This document shows, in pieces, positions 18,843-26,888 of a stretch of 64,000 nucleotides of DNA. The translations under genes were made by a program, and so were the position numbers. The DNA is taken from positions 1 to 64,000 of the forward strand of contig JARKPB010000003.1 of NCBI GenBank assembly GCA_029975475.1, written 5' to 3'. Source of the DNA: Anaerolineaceae bacterium. Lineage in GTDB: Bacteria; Chloroflexota; Anaerolineae; Anaerolineales; Anaerolineaceae. The number at the start of each line of letters is the position of its first letter. The stretch's first letter is position 1. The notes under the pieces were generated by a model that was given only the letters and a program-made list of their open reading frames with translations, had not been told where the DNA came from and ran no database searches.

Positions 18843-19547
18843 ATGCGTCTTACCTTAAAAATCTTCCGCTATGACCCGAATACATCCGCGGGGCCGCATT
18901 ATGACCGCTTCCAGGTTGAGGCTGACCCCAATGACCGCGTCCTGGATCTGCTTGAAGCGGTCCGCGGCGATCAGGATGACACGCTCTCCTTTCGCCGCTC
19001 CTGCGCTCACGGCGTTTGCGGGTCGGATGCCATGCGCATTAACGGGCTCAACGCCCTGGCGTGTAAAGTGCTGGTGAAAGACTTAAACAGCGATACCATT
19101 CAGATTGAACCGCTGCTCGGTCTGCGCGTGGAAAAAGATTTGATCGTGGATATGGAACCATTTTTCGCGCATTACCGGTCCATCCTGCCGTATTTGATCA
19201 ACGATGAACCTTTACCCGAAGACGGCAAAGAAAGGCTGCAGAGCGAAGCGGAACGGGAACGATTTGACGACACGACCAAATGTATCCTCTGCGCGGCCTG
19301 CACGACCTCCTGCCCCTCCTTCTGGGCCGACGGCCAAACTATTGGCCCGGCGGCGATCGTCAACGCCCATCGGTTTATCTTTGACAGCCGCGACCGCGGC
19401 AGGTTGAAACGATTAAAGATCCTTGCCGGCCAGGCCGGGGTCTGGCGCTGCCGAACCGCTTTCAATTGTACCGAAGCCTGCCCGCGGGATATCCACATCA
19501 CCCGGGCGATCGCCGAGGTGAAGCAGGAAATCTTAAAACACAGCTGA
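18843..19547 (+). CDS. sdhB: Succinate dehydrogenase iron-sulfur subunit
   Basis: Electron-transfer subunit of complex II, 234 residues. The [2Fe-2S] site has C54, C59, D62 (Asp as third ligand position, as in E. coli) and C74. The second cluster uses CILCAACTTSCP (C147, C150, C153, C157) and the third CRTAFNCTEACP (C203, C209, C213). It ends 1 nt before the convergent lipoprotein gene and is the last gene of the operon; no terminator was recognised in the junction. Confidence 0.97.
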   Translation: MRLTLKIFRYDPNTSAGPHYDRFQVEADPNDRVLDLLEAVRGDQDDTLSFRRSCAHGVCGSDAMRINGLNALACKVLVKDLNSDTIQIEPLLGLRVEKDLIVDMEPFFAHYRSILPYLINDEPLPEDGKERLQSEAERERFDDTTKCILCAACTTSCPSFWADGQTIGPAAIVNAHRFIFDSRDRGRLKRLKILAGQAGVWRCRTAFNCTEACPRDIHITRAIAEVKQEILKHS

Positions 19548-19548
19548 T

Positions 19549-19962
19549 TCAGGGGGCTTCTTCCAGCAGGGTCACAGTCAACAGACTGACCACCTTACCG
19601 TCCAACCCGCCGGTTGGACCGCACAGGACCTGGTATTCACCGGGTGCCAGCGGGATATTCACCGCGGTGCGGATGGTTGTCGCGGCTGGAATCTCAATTG
19701 TGGTATAGGCTCCGTCAAGATCGGAAGGGTCAAAAGGTTCCTTGATGACCTTACCCAGCAATACCCAGGTATAGCTGCGGTCAGAAGGGTTTTCAAAATC
19801 CAGGTGGATTGGATCGCCGGAGCGGACTGACCACCGGTACAGCCGGCTGTCGCAATCCCCGGCGGTCATCGACAGGGTATCGACGTAAGTCCGTTCAGGT
19901 GCGCAGGCGCTAAGAAATACCAGCAAAAGCACAATGACAGTGATGGTTTGACGCAGCCGCAT
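19549..19962 (-). CDS. Lipoprotein with degenerate cupredoxin-like domain
   Basis: 137 residues. Signal peptide with lipobox LSAC (Cys20). The mature domain has a beta pattern reminiscent of cupredoxins: TWVLLGK, IPAATTIRTAVNIPLAPGEY and YQVLCGPTGGLDGKVVSLL, the last resembling the copper-loop strand. The His and Met copper ligands are missing, so metal binding is unlikely. It is 8 nt downstream of the lytic transglycosylase and probably in the same operon. Function unknown. Confidence 0.65.
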   Translation of the reverse strand: MRLRQTITVIVLLLVFLSACAPERTYVDTLSMTAGDCDSRLYRWSVRSGDPIHLDFENPSDRSYTWVLLGKVIKEPFDPSDLDGAYTTIEIPAATTIRTAVNIPLAPGEYQVLCGPTGGLDGKVVSLLTVTLLEEAP

Positions 19963-19970
19963 AGGTTTAT

Positions 19971-20570
19971 TTAATCATATTTATTCAGAATTCGCAGAAT
20001 AATATCCGCGTATCGGTAATCCACATCCATGGGGCCGTACGCCTTCAGCGCTTCGCGCAGGTCGCCGTGGCGTTTGATTAATCCAGACAGCATGCGCGCG
20101 CCGTAAGCGATATTAAATTCGGGATCGAGCAATTCCTGAATGGTCGGGCGGCTGGCAAAACAGGGGCCATTTTTGCAGATAAAACCAGCCGCGGCGCCGT
20201 CCCGCGGCATGATCTGCATCAACCCAACCGCGCCGCTGGAAGATATGGCTTCCGGGTTTCCGCCGGATTCCTGCAGCATCACCGCCGCGATTAAACGCGG
20301 ATCCAGACTGTTTTCACGCGCGTATTTTTCAATCAGACCGCACCAGCGGCGCACAGCATCCGGATAACTGGGCGGCAGGGAACATTCGCCGGTTCTGGCG
20401 AACTGGTCTTTTGAGGAGGATGGCTCGCCAGCCGGTTGCGATTGCCCCGGCGCTCCCTGACCGTTGGAAGCGATTGCCACCAGGTTCGGGGGAGAAATCA
20501 ACCGCGCAATAAGGAAGACTGCCAGTGAGCCGGCCAGAATTCCCGGAAAGACAGCGTTTTTTACGTTCAT
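19971..20570 (-). CDS. Lytic transglycosylase (SLT domain)
   Basis: Peptidoglycan-cleaving enzyme, 199 residues, anchored by an N-terminal membrane segment (about residues 9-25). A Ser/Gln-rich linker follows. The SLT domain has the catalytic Glu in AVMLQESGGNP, then GAVGLMQIMP and the NIAYGARML helix. ATG 20570 is preceded by GAGG and a good promoter (20588-20615). Probably acts at the cell wall or envelope together with the downstream lipoprotein. Confidence 0.92.
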   Translation of the reverse strand: MNVKNAVFPGILAGSLAVFLIARLISPPNLVAIASNGQGAPGQSQPAGEPSSSKDQFARTGECSLPPSYPDAVRRWCGLIEKYARENSLDPRLIAAVMLQESGGNPEAISSSGAVGLMQIMPRDGAAAGFICKNGPCFASRPTIQELLDPEFNIAYGARMLSGLIKRHGDLREALKAYGPMDVDYRYADIILRILNKYD

Positions 20571-20587
20571 GGTTGCCTCAGGACCCT

Positions 20588-20615
20588 ATTATAGAATATT
20601 TGTTCTATTTTTCAA
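20588..20615 (-). promoter_or_regulatory. Promoter of the lytic transglycosylase operon
   Basis: Minus strand TTGAAA (20610-20615), 16-bp spacer, TATAAT (20588-20593), about 18 nt before the ATG. Confidence 0.75.
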
Positions 20616-20655
20616 GAGGCAATCCCGGCCATCACCTGAAACGCGCAGTTTTCGA

Positions 20656-20661
20656 TATAAT
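20656..20661 (+). promoter_or_regulatory. -10 element of rsmG, probably leaderless
   Basis: TATAAT lies 9 nt before the rsmG ATG, so transcription should start at or next to the start codon. The -35 is weak. Confidence 0.55.
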
Positions 20662-20670
20662 TGCGCCAGT

Positions 20671-21381
20671 ATGGAAAACTTCGGGCGGGATGTAAAACGC
20701 TATCTCGGGCTGACCCTCAACGCCAGACAGCTGGCCGCGTTTGCGCAGTACGAACGCGAGCTGATGGCCTGGAACGCGCGCTTTAACCTCACCGGCATTC
20801 GCGATTCAGACGGCATTCGCACCAAACATTTTCTTGACTCCCTCACCCTGCTGCCGTTTATTCCAGCAGACCGCCCGCAGCGGCTGGTGGATATTGGCAC
20901 CGGCGCGGGTTTTCCGGGCCTGCCGCTGCGGATCCTGCTGCCCAACCTCAGTGTCACCCTGGTCGAATCGGTGGGGAAAAAAGTCGAGTTTTGCCGGCAT
21001 GTGGTCAACACCCTGGGGTTAAGCCAGGTCAACGCGATTAAATTACGTGCTGAAGAGATGGGGCAGGATCCAAGCCATCGAGAAACCTACGACGTGGCGG
21101 TCGCCCGCGCGGTGGCTTATTTACCGGTGCTGGTCGAGTACCTTTTACCGCTGGTGAAGGTGGGCGGGTTGGTACTGGCGCAAAAAGGAGAGAGCGGGCC
21201 GGCGGAAGCGCACCTGAGCGAAAAAGGCATCCGCCTGCTTGGCGGTGAAATCAGCCAGCTGCATAAGGTCGAGCTTCCGGGGGTGGTTGAAGAGCGGTAT
21301 ATCATTGTGATTAAAAAAGTGGCCGTGACCCCGCCGCAGTATCCCCGCCGGGTTGGCATTCCTTCTCAAAAACCCCTCTAG
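20671..21381 (+). CDS. rsmG: 16S rRNA (guanine-N7)-methyltransferase G
   Basis: Methylates N7 of 16S rRNA G527 (E. coli numbering); loss gives low-level streptomycin resistance in other bacteria. 236 residues with SAM motif LVDIGTGAGFPGLPL, VESVGKKVEFC and AVARAVAYLPVLVEYLLPLV. Start at ATG 20671 by family N-terminus (short helix, then AFAQYERELMAWNARFNLTG). No ribosome site precedes it and a TATAAT lies 9 nt upstream, suggesting a leaderless mRNA. Confidence 0.95.
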   Translation: MENFGRDVKRYLGLTLNARQLAAFAQYERELMAWNARFNLTGIRDSDGIRTKHFLDSLTLLPFIPADRPQRLVDIGTGAGFPGLPLRILLPNLSVTLVESVGKKVEFCRHVVNTLGLSQVNAIKLRAEEMGQDPSHRETYDVAVARAVAYLPVLVEYLLPLVKVGGLVLAQKGESGPAEAHLSEKGIRLLGGEISQLHKVELPGVVEERYIIVIKKVAVTPPQYPRRVGIPSQKPL

Positions 21382-21385
21382 AACC

Positions 21386-22141
21386 TTAAGTCCTCGCGCC
21401 GACTGGCCGATTCAGGTAGATGCGAACCGCGTTAAACACAAATTCAGCCAGCCGCGGGTTCATCCGATCAAAATTCGCCTTAAACCGCGGCTCCTGACTG
21501 TACATCTCAGCCAGCATGAGGAGCTGGTCTTCTGACGGAATCCAGAAATAGGCCATGTGGTCGCGCCAGCGCTGAACGCAGGCCTGCGCCTCAGCCGAAT
21601 CGGGGCCAAGCGGAATTGCGGCAATGAAATCGCGGTAGACCGCGCTGCCCTCCTCCAAAATCCGCTCTCTTTCCACCGCGGAATAACTTTTCCATTTCAG
21701 GCTGGATTGCTTCACCGTTTCCGGATCGTACAACCGCGCGGCTTCTTCTTCCAGAGCAGCCTGTTCCTCATCGCTAAACCCATGAAACAATTCTGATTCA
21801 CTCATGATCCTCTGTCCTTTCAGATGCAAAATCGTCGCGTCCACGGTCTGGATCAACCGCTGGTAGTGGCGGACCCGGTTTTCCAGCATTTTTCGGTGAT
21901 CTTCCAGGGCGGTAAGCGGATCAAACACACCTGGCTGCAGCAGGGTCTTGATGCGCGAGAGCGGCATCCCCATCTCGCGGTACAGCAGGATCTGCTGTAA
22001 GCGCAGCAGGGCATCCTCCCCGTAATAGCGGTAGCCGTTTTCACCCACCCGCGAAGGTTTGAGCAGCCCGATCTGGTCGTAGAAGCGCAGGGTGCGCGGG
22101 GTCAGCCCCGAATATCTGGCCAGCTGTTTAACCGTGAGCAT
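21386..22141 (-). CDS. MerR-family regulator with TipAS-like C-terminal domain
   Basis: Transcription activator that probably senses a small molecule. 251 residues. The N-terminal MerR helix-turn-helix is LTVKQLARYSGLTPRTLRFYD, with a winged region GLLKPSRVGENGYRYY. A dimerisation helix covers about residues 75-120. The last 130 residues match the TipAS pattern, with FSDEEQAALEEEAARLY near its start; TipAS domains bind thiopeptides or other multidrug ligands. The promoter has a 19-bp spacer with a palindrome, so autoregulation is expected. Convergent with rsmG, 4 nt apart. Confidence 0.88.
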   Translation of the reverse strand: MLTVKQLARYSGLTPRTLRFYDQIGLLKPSRVGENGYRYYGEDALLRLQQILLYREMGMPLSRIKTLLQPGVFDPLTALEDHRKMLENRVRHYQRLIQTVDATILHLKGQRIMSESELFHGFSDEEQAALEEEAARLYDPETVKQSSLKWKSYSAVERERILEEGSAVYRDFIAAIPLGPDSAEAQACVQRWRDHMAYFWIPSEDQLLMLAEMYSQEPRFKANFDRMNPRLAEFVFNAVRIYLNRPVGART

Positions 22142-22147
22142 AAGGAC

Positions 22148-22178
22148 AGTATAAACTTTGACGATGCGTCAATGTCAA
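22148..22178 (-). promoter_or_regulatory. MerR-type promoter/operator with 19-bp spacer, leaderless
   Basis: Minus strand TTGACA (22173-22178), 19-bp spacer, TATACT (22148-22153), then 6 nt to the ATG at 22141. A perfect palindrome TTGACG-n3-CGTCAA (22158-22172) sits inside the spacer. The 19-bp spacing plus dyad is the classical MerR-activated layout. Confidence 0.85.
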
Positions 22179-22198
22179 GGGGGAATTCTCTTCCAACA

Positions 22199-23263
22199 TT
22201 AATACAGTTCCGCCAGCGCTGAAAACAACTTTCCCGGTTCCAGCCCTGCCAGGCCAGCCAGATCGCTTTCCAACCTTACCAGGTAATCCTGGATGGCTTC
22301 AATTTTAGCCGCGGGAATGGCGTAACGAAGCGCCAGCGCGGATAGACGCGCGTCAAACCGCATTAACTGGCCGCCTTCGACCAGCTTATCCGCGAAGTAA
22401 ACCAGTTTTTCTTCAAGGCTGGATGGAGGATAGCCTTCCAGCGGGCCAAACAGCATGTGATTGCGCGCGCAGCCGGCCAGGCGGTTGAGGGACTGCTCGG
22501 CGAGTAGTTCCGCGCCAAGCAGGTGATGGGCATGTCCGCGGGTCTCGCCCGCGCGGCCGATGTCATGCAGCAGCCCGCCCCGCTGCGCCAGAACAACATC
22601 CACATTCGTTCCGGCCGCGGCTAACAGGTGCGCCAGGCCGCAGGCTGCCGAGGCCACCGCCGAAACATGTGCCAGCAATGCGGCGCTCGCGCCCTGCTCA
22701 ACATACCACCCCAGGCAAAGGTCCAGGGGCGGGATCTCCGCCAGGGCGTTTACCGCGCGCGGCAAATCCTCAAGCCGGACCACTTCCTGGCTGTAGATCG
22801 GCAGCAGACCGGGGACTGCTGCCCGCAGGGGGTTAAACCAGATGCCCCGACAGCCGGCCAGAGCCGGACCGACCGCGTCGTTGATCAGATCGTCGCCGAC
22901 AAAGACAAGCTCGTCCGCCTGGATACCCATTTCCGCGCAAACGTGCCGGTAAAACGCCGCGTCCGGTTTGCGGGCCAGGGTCTGGCGGCGGGTAAAAACC
23001 GCCTCAAAATAACCGCCGAGGTCTACCCGCTCGAGCGCGCTGCGCACCGCGGCAGCATCCGATTCGACCGCATTCGTGGCGATGACCAGGCGGTATTCGC
23101 TCGCCAGGGCAGCCAGCGCCGCAGCCGCCCCTTCCACGGGCAGGACTTCCGGCCAGTCTGTCATCCTTCCGGTATACGGCAGTTCCTGCATCACGGTGCC
23201 GCCCCAGTCAAAGGCGATCACCTTAGGGGCGGCAGGACGATAAGAAGGGAATAAGGATTTCAT
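22199..23263 (-). CDS. HAD hydrolase fused to an HD domain
   Basis: 354 residues with two phosphohydrolase-type domains. Residues 1-185 are HAD-like: motif I AFDWGGTV (nucleophile Asp, second Asp replaced by Gly), motif II VIATNA, Lys in ARKPDAAFY and motif IV FVGDDLINDAVG. Residues 190-354 carry an HD domain: H in LLAHVSAVA, HDIGRAGETRGHAHHLLGAE and later NHMLFGPLEG. Tandem fusion of the two activities is uncommon; the substrate is unknown. It sits between the MerR gene and the divergent AOR operon. Confidence 0.82.
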   Translation of the reverse strand: MKSLFPSYRPAAPKVIAFDWGGTVMQELPYTGRMTDWPEVLPVEGAAAALAALASEYRLVIATNAVESDAAAVRSALERVDLGGYFEAVFTRRQTLARKPDAAFYRHVCAEMGIQADELVFVGDDLINDAVGPALAGCRGIWFNPLRAAVPGLLPIYSQEVVRLEDLPRAVNALAEIPPLDLCLGWYVEQGASAALLAHVSAVASAACGLAHLLAAAGTNVDVVLAQRGGLLHDIGRAGETRGHAHHLLGAELLAEQSLNRLAGCARNHMLFGPLEGYPPSSLEEKLVYFADKLVEGGQLMRFDARLSALALRYAIPAAKIEAIQDYLVRLESDLAGLAGLEPGKLFSALAELY

Positions 23264-23293
23264 TACGCTCTCACAATTTACGCATCTTTCCGG

Positions 23294-23321
23294 TTGCGCA
23301 GCATAACAAGGTCTCTATAAT
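23294..23321 (+). promoter_or_regulatory. Promoter of the AOR-MoaD operon
   Basis: TTGCGC (23294-23299), 16-bp spacer, TATAAT (23316-23321), about 47 nt before the ATG. Confidence 0.65.
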
Positions 23322-23368
23322 TGATACTATCCAACCTTTTTCACCTGAACGACAAAAAAGGAGAGAGT

Positions 23369-25264
23369 ATGGCGCGCTGTTATAACGGCAAAATTGCTCA
23401 TATTGACCTGACCCGGGGGATCATCGCCATTGAAGAACCGCCGGAACAATTCTACCGCGACTATGGCGGCGGCAGCGCCATGGGATTGTACTACATCCTG
23501 AAAAAAATGCCTCCCCGGGCAGACGCTCTGGGCCCGGAAAACGTGCTGACCTTTTTTACCGGTGTTCCCACCGGCCTGGCCGTATCCGGCCAGTCGCGGC
23601 TGGCGGTGAACGCGAAATCACCGCTCAGCGGCGCAATTGGAGACAGCCAGAGCGGAGGGTTTGCACCTGCGGCGCTTAAAAGCAGCGGCTTTGACGGCCT
23701 GGTGATCACTGGCAAAGCGCAGACCCCGGTATATCTTTATCTGCACGACGGGTTGGCTGAAATCCGGAATGCCAGCAGCCTGTGGGGGTTGACAACGGAA
23801 GCATGTGAAGCCAGGCTGCGCACTGAACTGGGAGACGACAAGATCGAAGTCGTGCAGATTGGTCCGGCTGGAGAGGCGCAATCCCTGATTGCCAATATCA
23901 TCAACATGCGCAGCCGCGCCAACGGCCGGACCGGAATGGGCGCGGTCATGGGTTCAAAAAACCTTAAAGCGGTTGTGTTGAAGGGCGGGGTGAAAATCGA
24001 AGCCGCAGATCCCAAAGGGATTGCCGCGCTGGCGAAACTGGGCGTAAAAAACCTGGAGGAAAACGCGGATGTTAAGGACTTGCAGGTCAACGGCACCGCG
24101 GGCGTGGTCGCCTTTCAGAACCTGTATGGATCCCTGCCGACCCGAAATTACAATGAAGGCCAGTTTGAAGATTTTGAAAGTATCGCAGGCGATCGGCTGA
24201 CCGACACCCTGCTCAAAGACCGCGAGACCTGTTTTGCCTGCGTGGTGCGCTGCAAGCGCGTGGTTGAAGCTGAATTCATGCAGCGCGCCATCTCGCCGGA
24301 ATTTGGCGGTCCGGAATATGAAACCATCGCCACGATGGGCTCATACTGCGGGGTGAACGACCTGAAAGCCGTCGCGCTGGCCAGCGCGCTGTGCAACCAG
24401 TACGGCCTGGACACAATCGCCGCCGGCGCGACCATCGCCTTCGCGATGGAATGCTTTGAAAACGGGCTGCTCAACCGCGAGCAGACCGGCGGGCTGGATT
24501 TGCACTTCGGAAATACTGAAGCTCTGGTCACCCTGGTGGAACAAATGGCCCGGCGCGAAGGTTTTGGCGCCGTCTTTGCGGATGGCAGCGCTCGCGCCGC
24601 GCAGCGCATCGGGGCAAAGGCCGCAGAATTCTTGATCACGGTAAAAAATACCGAAGCGCCGGCCCACATGCCGCAGGCAAAACGCACCCTCGGCCTGATT
24701 TACGCGGTAAATCCCTTTGGCGCTGACCACCAGTCTTCCGAACACGACCCGATGTATGAAGAAGGCGCAGCCGATCTGTATCTTTCACGCCTCGCGCTGC
24801 TCGGGTTAAAAGATGTGCAGCCCGCCTACGCTCTCACGGACGAAAAAGTGCGCTACGCCTACCTGACCGAGTTGTTTTATTCCGCGCTGGACTCGTACTG
24901 CCTGTGTCAGTTCGTCTGGGGACCCAGCTGGGAACTTTACGGGCCGGCCGAGCTGGCGGAACTGCTGCGCACGGCCGCTGGCTGGGAGGTCAGCGTGGAC
25001 GAGATTCTGAAGGTAGGCGCGCGCCGCCTGATCATGATGCGCGCGTTCAATGCGCGCGAAGGCTTCACCCGCGCGGATGACGTCTTACCGGCGAAATTTG
25101 CCAGACCGCTTGCCGGGACAGGCCCAACCGCAGGCAGCTTTGTGGACCCGGCAGTTCTGGAGCACTGCAAAGACGTTTACTACAGCCTGGCCGGTCTTGA
25201 TCCAATAAGCGCTGCCCCCACCCGGCAGCGCCTGGCGGAGCTTGGTCTGGAATGGATCGCCTGA
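23369..25264 (+). CDS. Aldehyde ferredoxin oxidoreductase family protein
   Basis: Tungsto- or molybdo-bispterin oxidoreductase, expected to oxidise aldehydes to acids with ferredoxin in the cytoplasm. 631 residues. The N-terminal domain has GGGSAMGLYYILK and SGQSRLAVNAKSPLSGAIGDSQSGG (cofactor pocket). The [4Fe-4S] ligands are C-x2-C-x3-C (CFACVVRC, about residue 290) plus a Cys in SYCLCQF (about 510). GPEYETIATMGSYCGV is also typical. ATG 23369 follows AAAGGAG. The MoaD-like gene overlaps its 3' end. The actual aldehyde cannot be predicted. Confidence 0.92.
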   Translation: MARCYNGKIAHIDLTRGIIAIEEPPEQFYRDYGGGSAMGLYYILKKMPPRADALGPENVLTFFTGVPTGLAVSGQSRLAVNAKSPLSGAIGDSQSGGFAPAALKSSGFDGLVITGKAQTPVYLYLHDGLAEIRNASSLWGLTTEACEARLRTELGDDKIEVVQIGPAGEAQSLIANIINMRSRANGRTGMGAVMGSKNLKAVVLKGGVKIEAADPKGIAALAKLGVKNLEENADVKDLQVNGTAGVVAFQNLYGSLPTRNYNEGQFEDFESIAGDRLTDTLLKDRETCFACVVRCKRVVEAEFMQRAISPEFGGPEYETIATMGSYCGVNDLKAVALASALCNQYGLDTIAAGATIAFAMECFENGLLNREQTGGLDLHFGNTEALVTLVEQMARREGFGAVFADGSARAAQRIGAKAAEFLITVKNTEAPAHMPQAKRTLGLIYAVNPFGADHQSSEHDPMYEEGAADLYLSRLALLGLKDVQPAYALTDEKVRYAYLTELFYSALDSYCLCQFVWGPSWELYGPAELAELLRTAAGWEVSVDEILKVGARRLIMMRAFNAREGFTRADDVLPAKFARPLAGTGPTAGSFVDPAVLEHCKDVYYSLAGLDPISAAPTRQRLAELGLEWIA

Positions 25265-25500
25265 TCCGCATCAACGTCATCCTGCATTCGTACCTGCGGG
25301 AGAAATTTCCGCCAGAAGCCGGCGGACGCGGCCAGGTGCAGCTCCCGCAGGGCAGCCGCCTGGAAGATCTGGCGGCCGCCCTCGACCTGCCCAAAGCGGT
25401 CCACGCCGCTGTCAACGGCCAGATCGTTCGCAACCGTCAGACCGAACTGCAAGACGGGGATGAAGTGCGGTTTTTCCACGCCGGTTCAGGCGGAAGATAA
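25252..25500 (+). CDS. MoaD/ThiS-family sulfur carrier protein
   Basis: 82-residue beta-grasp protein. MoaD-like partners supply sulfur for pterin cofactor synthesis and often travel with AOR genes. The fold ends ELQDGDEVRFFHAG and the C-terminus is SGGR, one residue beyond the double glycine normally used for activation, so trimming or a different role is possible. Its ATG lies inside the AOR end (13-nt overlap), indicating coupling. Followed by a hairpin terminator. Confidence 0.85.
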   Translation: MDRLIRINVILHSYLREKFPPEAGGRGQVQLPQGSRLEDLAAALDLPKAVHAAVNGQIVRNRQTELQDGDEVRFFHAGSGGR

Positions 25501-25504
25501 TCAA

Positions 25505-25533
25505 CCGGGGAGGGTGCAAATCTCCCTCCCCGG
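25505..25533. terminator. Hairpin between AOR-MoaD and MFS genes
   Basis: Perfect 10-bp stem CCGGGGAGGG / CCCTCCCCGG with a 9-nt loop between convergent genes. The downstream T content is low on both strands (AAAGTTTGTTG on plus), so strength is uncertain. Confidence 0.6.
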
Positions 25534-25552
25534 AAAGTTTGTTGGACGCTGT

Positions 25553-26743
25553 CTACGCCGCGCCGGCTTTAGCGCCTTTGCGAAAGATCACCGGCAGCAG
25601 CAGGAAAGCCAGCAGGTTCAATCCAGCCAGTATTAAGAAGGTAAACCGGTAGCCAATCGTATCCACCAGGCCGCCGGCCAGGCCCAAACCGACCGCCGTG
25701 CCGATATTGGCCACCGCCATCAGGATGGCAAACATCGAAGCGGCGATGCGCGGATCGGTGGCGTTCATCGAAATGGCGAAATAGACGGTTTCATAATAAC
25801 CGTAAGCCAGGCCAAAAAGGACTGCGAAGACATAAGCCGCGCCCACTCCGTTGATGGCAGCCAGAGCCGCGATGGCTCCCAGCGAAAGCAGGCTGGCCAG
25901 GATCACGGAGTTGCGCTGCCCGATGCGGTCGGTCAGCCAGCCCCCGCTTAGACCGCCAGCGACAACTCCCAGACCCCACAGGGTGGTCACAAATCCCGCG
26001 GTTTGCAGGTTGATGTTGTATTCCAGCTTCAAGAAGGGATTCAGGATCTCATTGGCGCCGTTGGTAATCAGCGAATACAACGCCCCGAGCAAACCCAGCG
26101 TGATCAGAGATGGTTTGGTAAAAGCTTTGAACGCGCCCCAATTAAACTTGCGTTCCGCAGGGCGGGCCGGTTCCTTAACCAGAAAAACAAACGGCATGGC
26201 CACCAGCGTCAGCCCGGCCAGCGCGACAAAAACGGAAACCCAACCCACCGAGTGCGCCAGGGTGCCGATGATGCTGGCCGTGATAATCACCCCCAGCGCC
26301 CGCCCGCCAACCATAATTCCCTGGATGCGCCCTTCTTCGACCGTCGGGGTGGTATCCAGCGCGAGGCCGTCCGTGCAGGTATCATACAATGCCTGGCCGG
26401 TCATCAAGATAAACGCCAGCCCGGCGAATAAACCGAAGCTCTTTCCGGGGTCAATCAGCGGCACCAGCAGCAGGCACAGCACCTGCACGCTCAACCCGAT
26501 GACGATATACGGCCGGCGGTGACCAAGGCCCAGAAAATTGACGCTGTCGCTCAACATACCCAGAAAAATCTTCAGGACAAACGGGATCATGGCGATCGTG
26601 CCGATCAAGCCAATTGTGCTCATCTCCAGCTGAAAGCCCTGCAAATAGAGAGGGTTAAGCGCGCTGAAATAGCTGACGATAGCCCCCTGCGCAAAGTAGA
26701 TCAGGGCGAACATGGCGTAGCGAATCCATTTTTGCTGGCTCAT
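25553..26743 (-). CDS. MFS transporter
   Basis: 396-residue, 12-helix membrane transporter. The loop GMLSDSVNFLGLGHRRPYIVIG and the conserved acidic position in YDTCTDGLALDTTP resemble the PucC/folate-biopterin/AmpG-like branch of MFS. The C-terminal half has GGWLTDRIGQRNSVILA. Start set at ATG 26743 with GGAGG 4 nt upstream; a TTG just before it is too close to the ribosome site. A TATACT lies at 26775-26780 on the minus strand. Substrate unknown. Confidence 0.85.
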   Translation of the reverse strand: MSQQKWIRYAMFALIYFAQGAIVSYFSALNPLYLQGFQLEMSTIGLIGTIAMIPFVLKIFLGMLSDSVNFLGLGHRRPYIVIGLSVQVLCLLLVPLIDPGKSFGLFAGLAFILMTGQALYDTCTDGLALDTTPTVEEGRIQGIMVGGRALGVIITASIIGTLAHSVGWVSVFVALAGLTLVAMPFVFLVKEPARPAERKFNWGAFKAFTKPSLITLGLLGALYSLITNGANEILNPFLKLEYNINLQTAGFVTTLWGLGVVAGGLSGGWLTDRIGQRNSVILASLLSLGAIAALAAINGVGAAYVFAVLFGLAYGYYETVYFAISMNATDPRIAASMFAILMAVANIGTAVGLGLAGGLVDTIGYRFTFLILAGLNLLAFLLLPVIFRKGAKAGAA

Positions 26744-26826
26744 CAAACCTCCATCTGAATTTTGGGTTGCTCATAGTATAGCAATTTTCGTAAAATGCAA
26801 TCTCGCTCGCGCGTCTTGAGCCTGTC

Positions 26827-26855
26827 TTGCCAGATTCCTGACTTTACAGTATAGT
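26827..26855 (+). promoter_or_regulatory. Promoter of the Agl23-NHL gene
   Basis: TTGCCA (26827-26832), 17-bp spacer, TATAGT (26850-26855), about 33 nt before the ATG at 26889. Confidence 0.65.
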
Positions 26856-26888
26856 CAAAAAATCCATTTTTCTTCGAGTTAGGCATCT

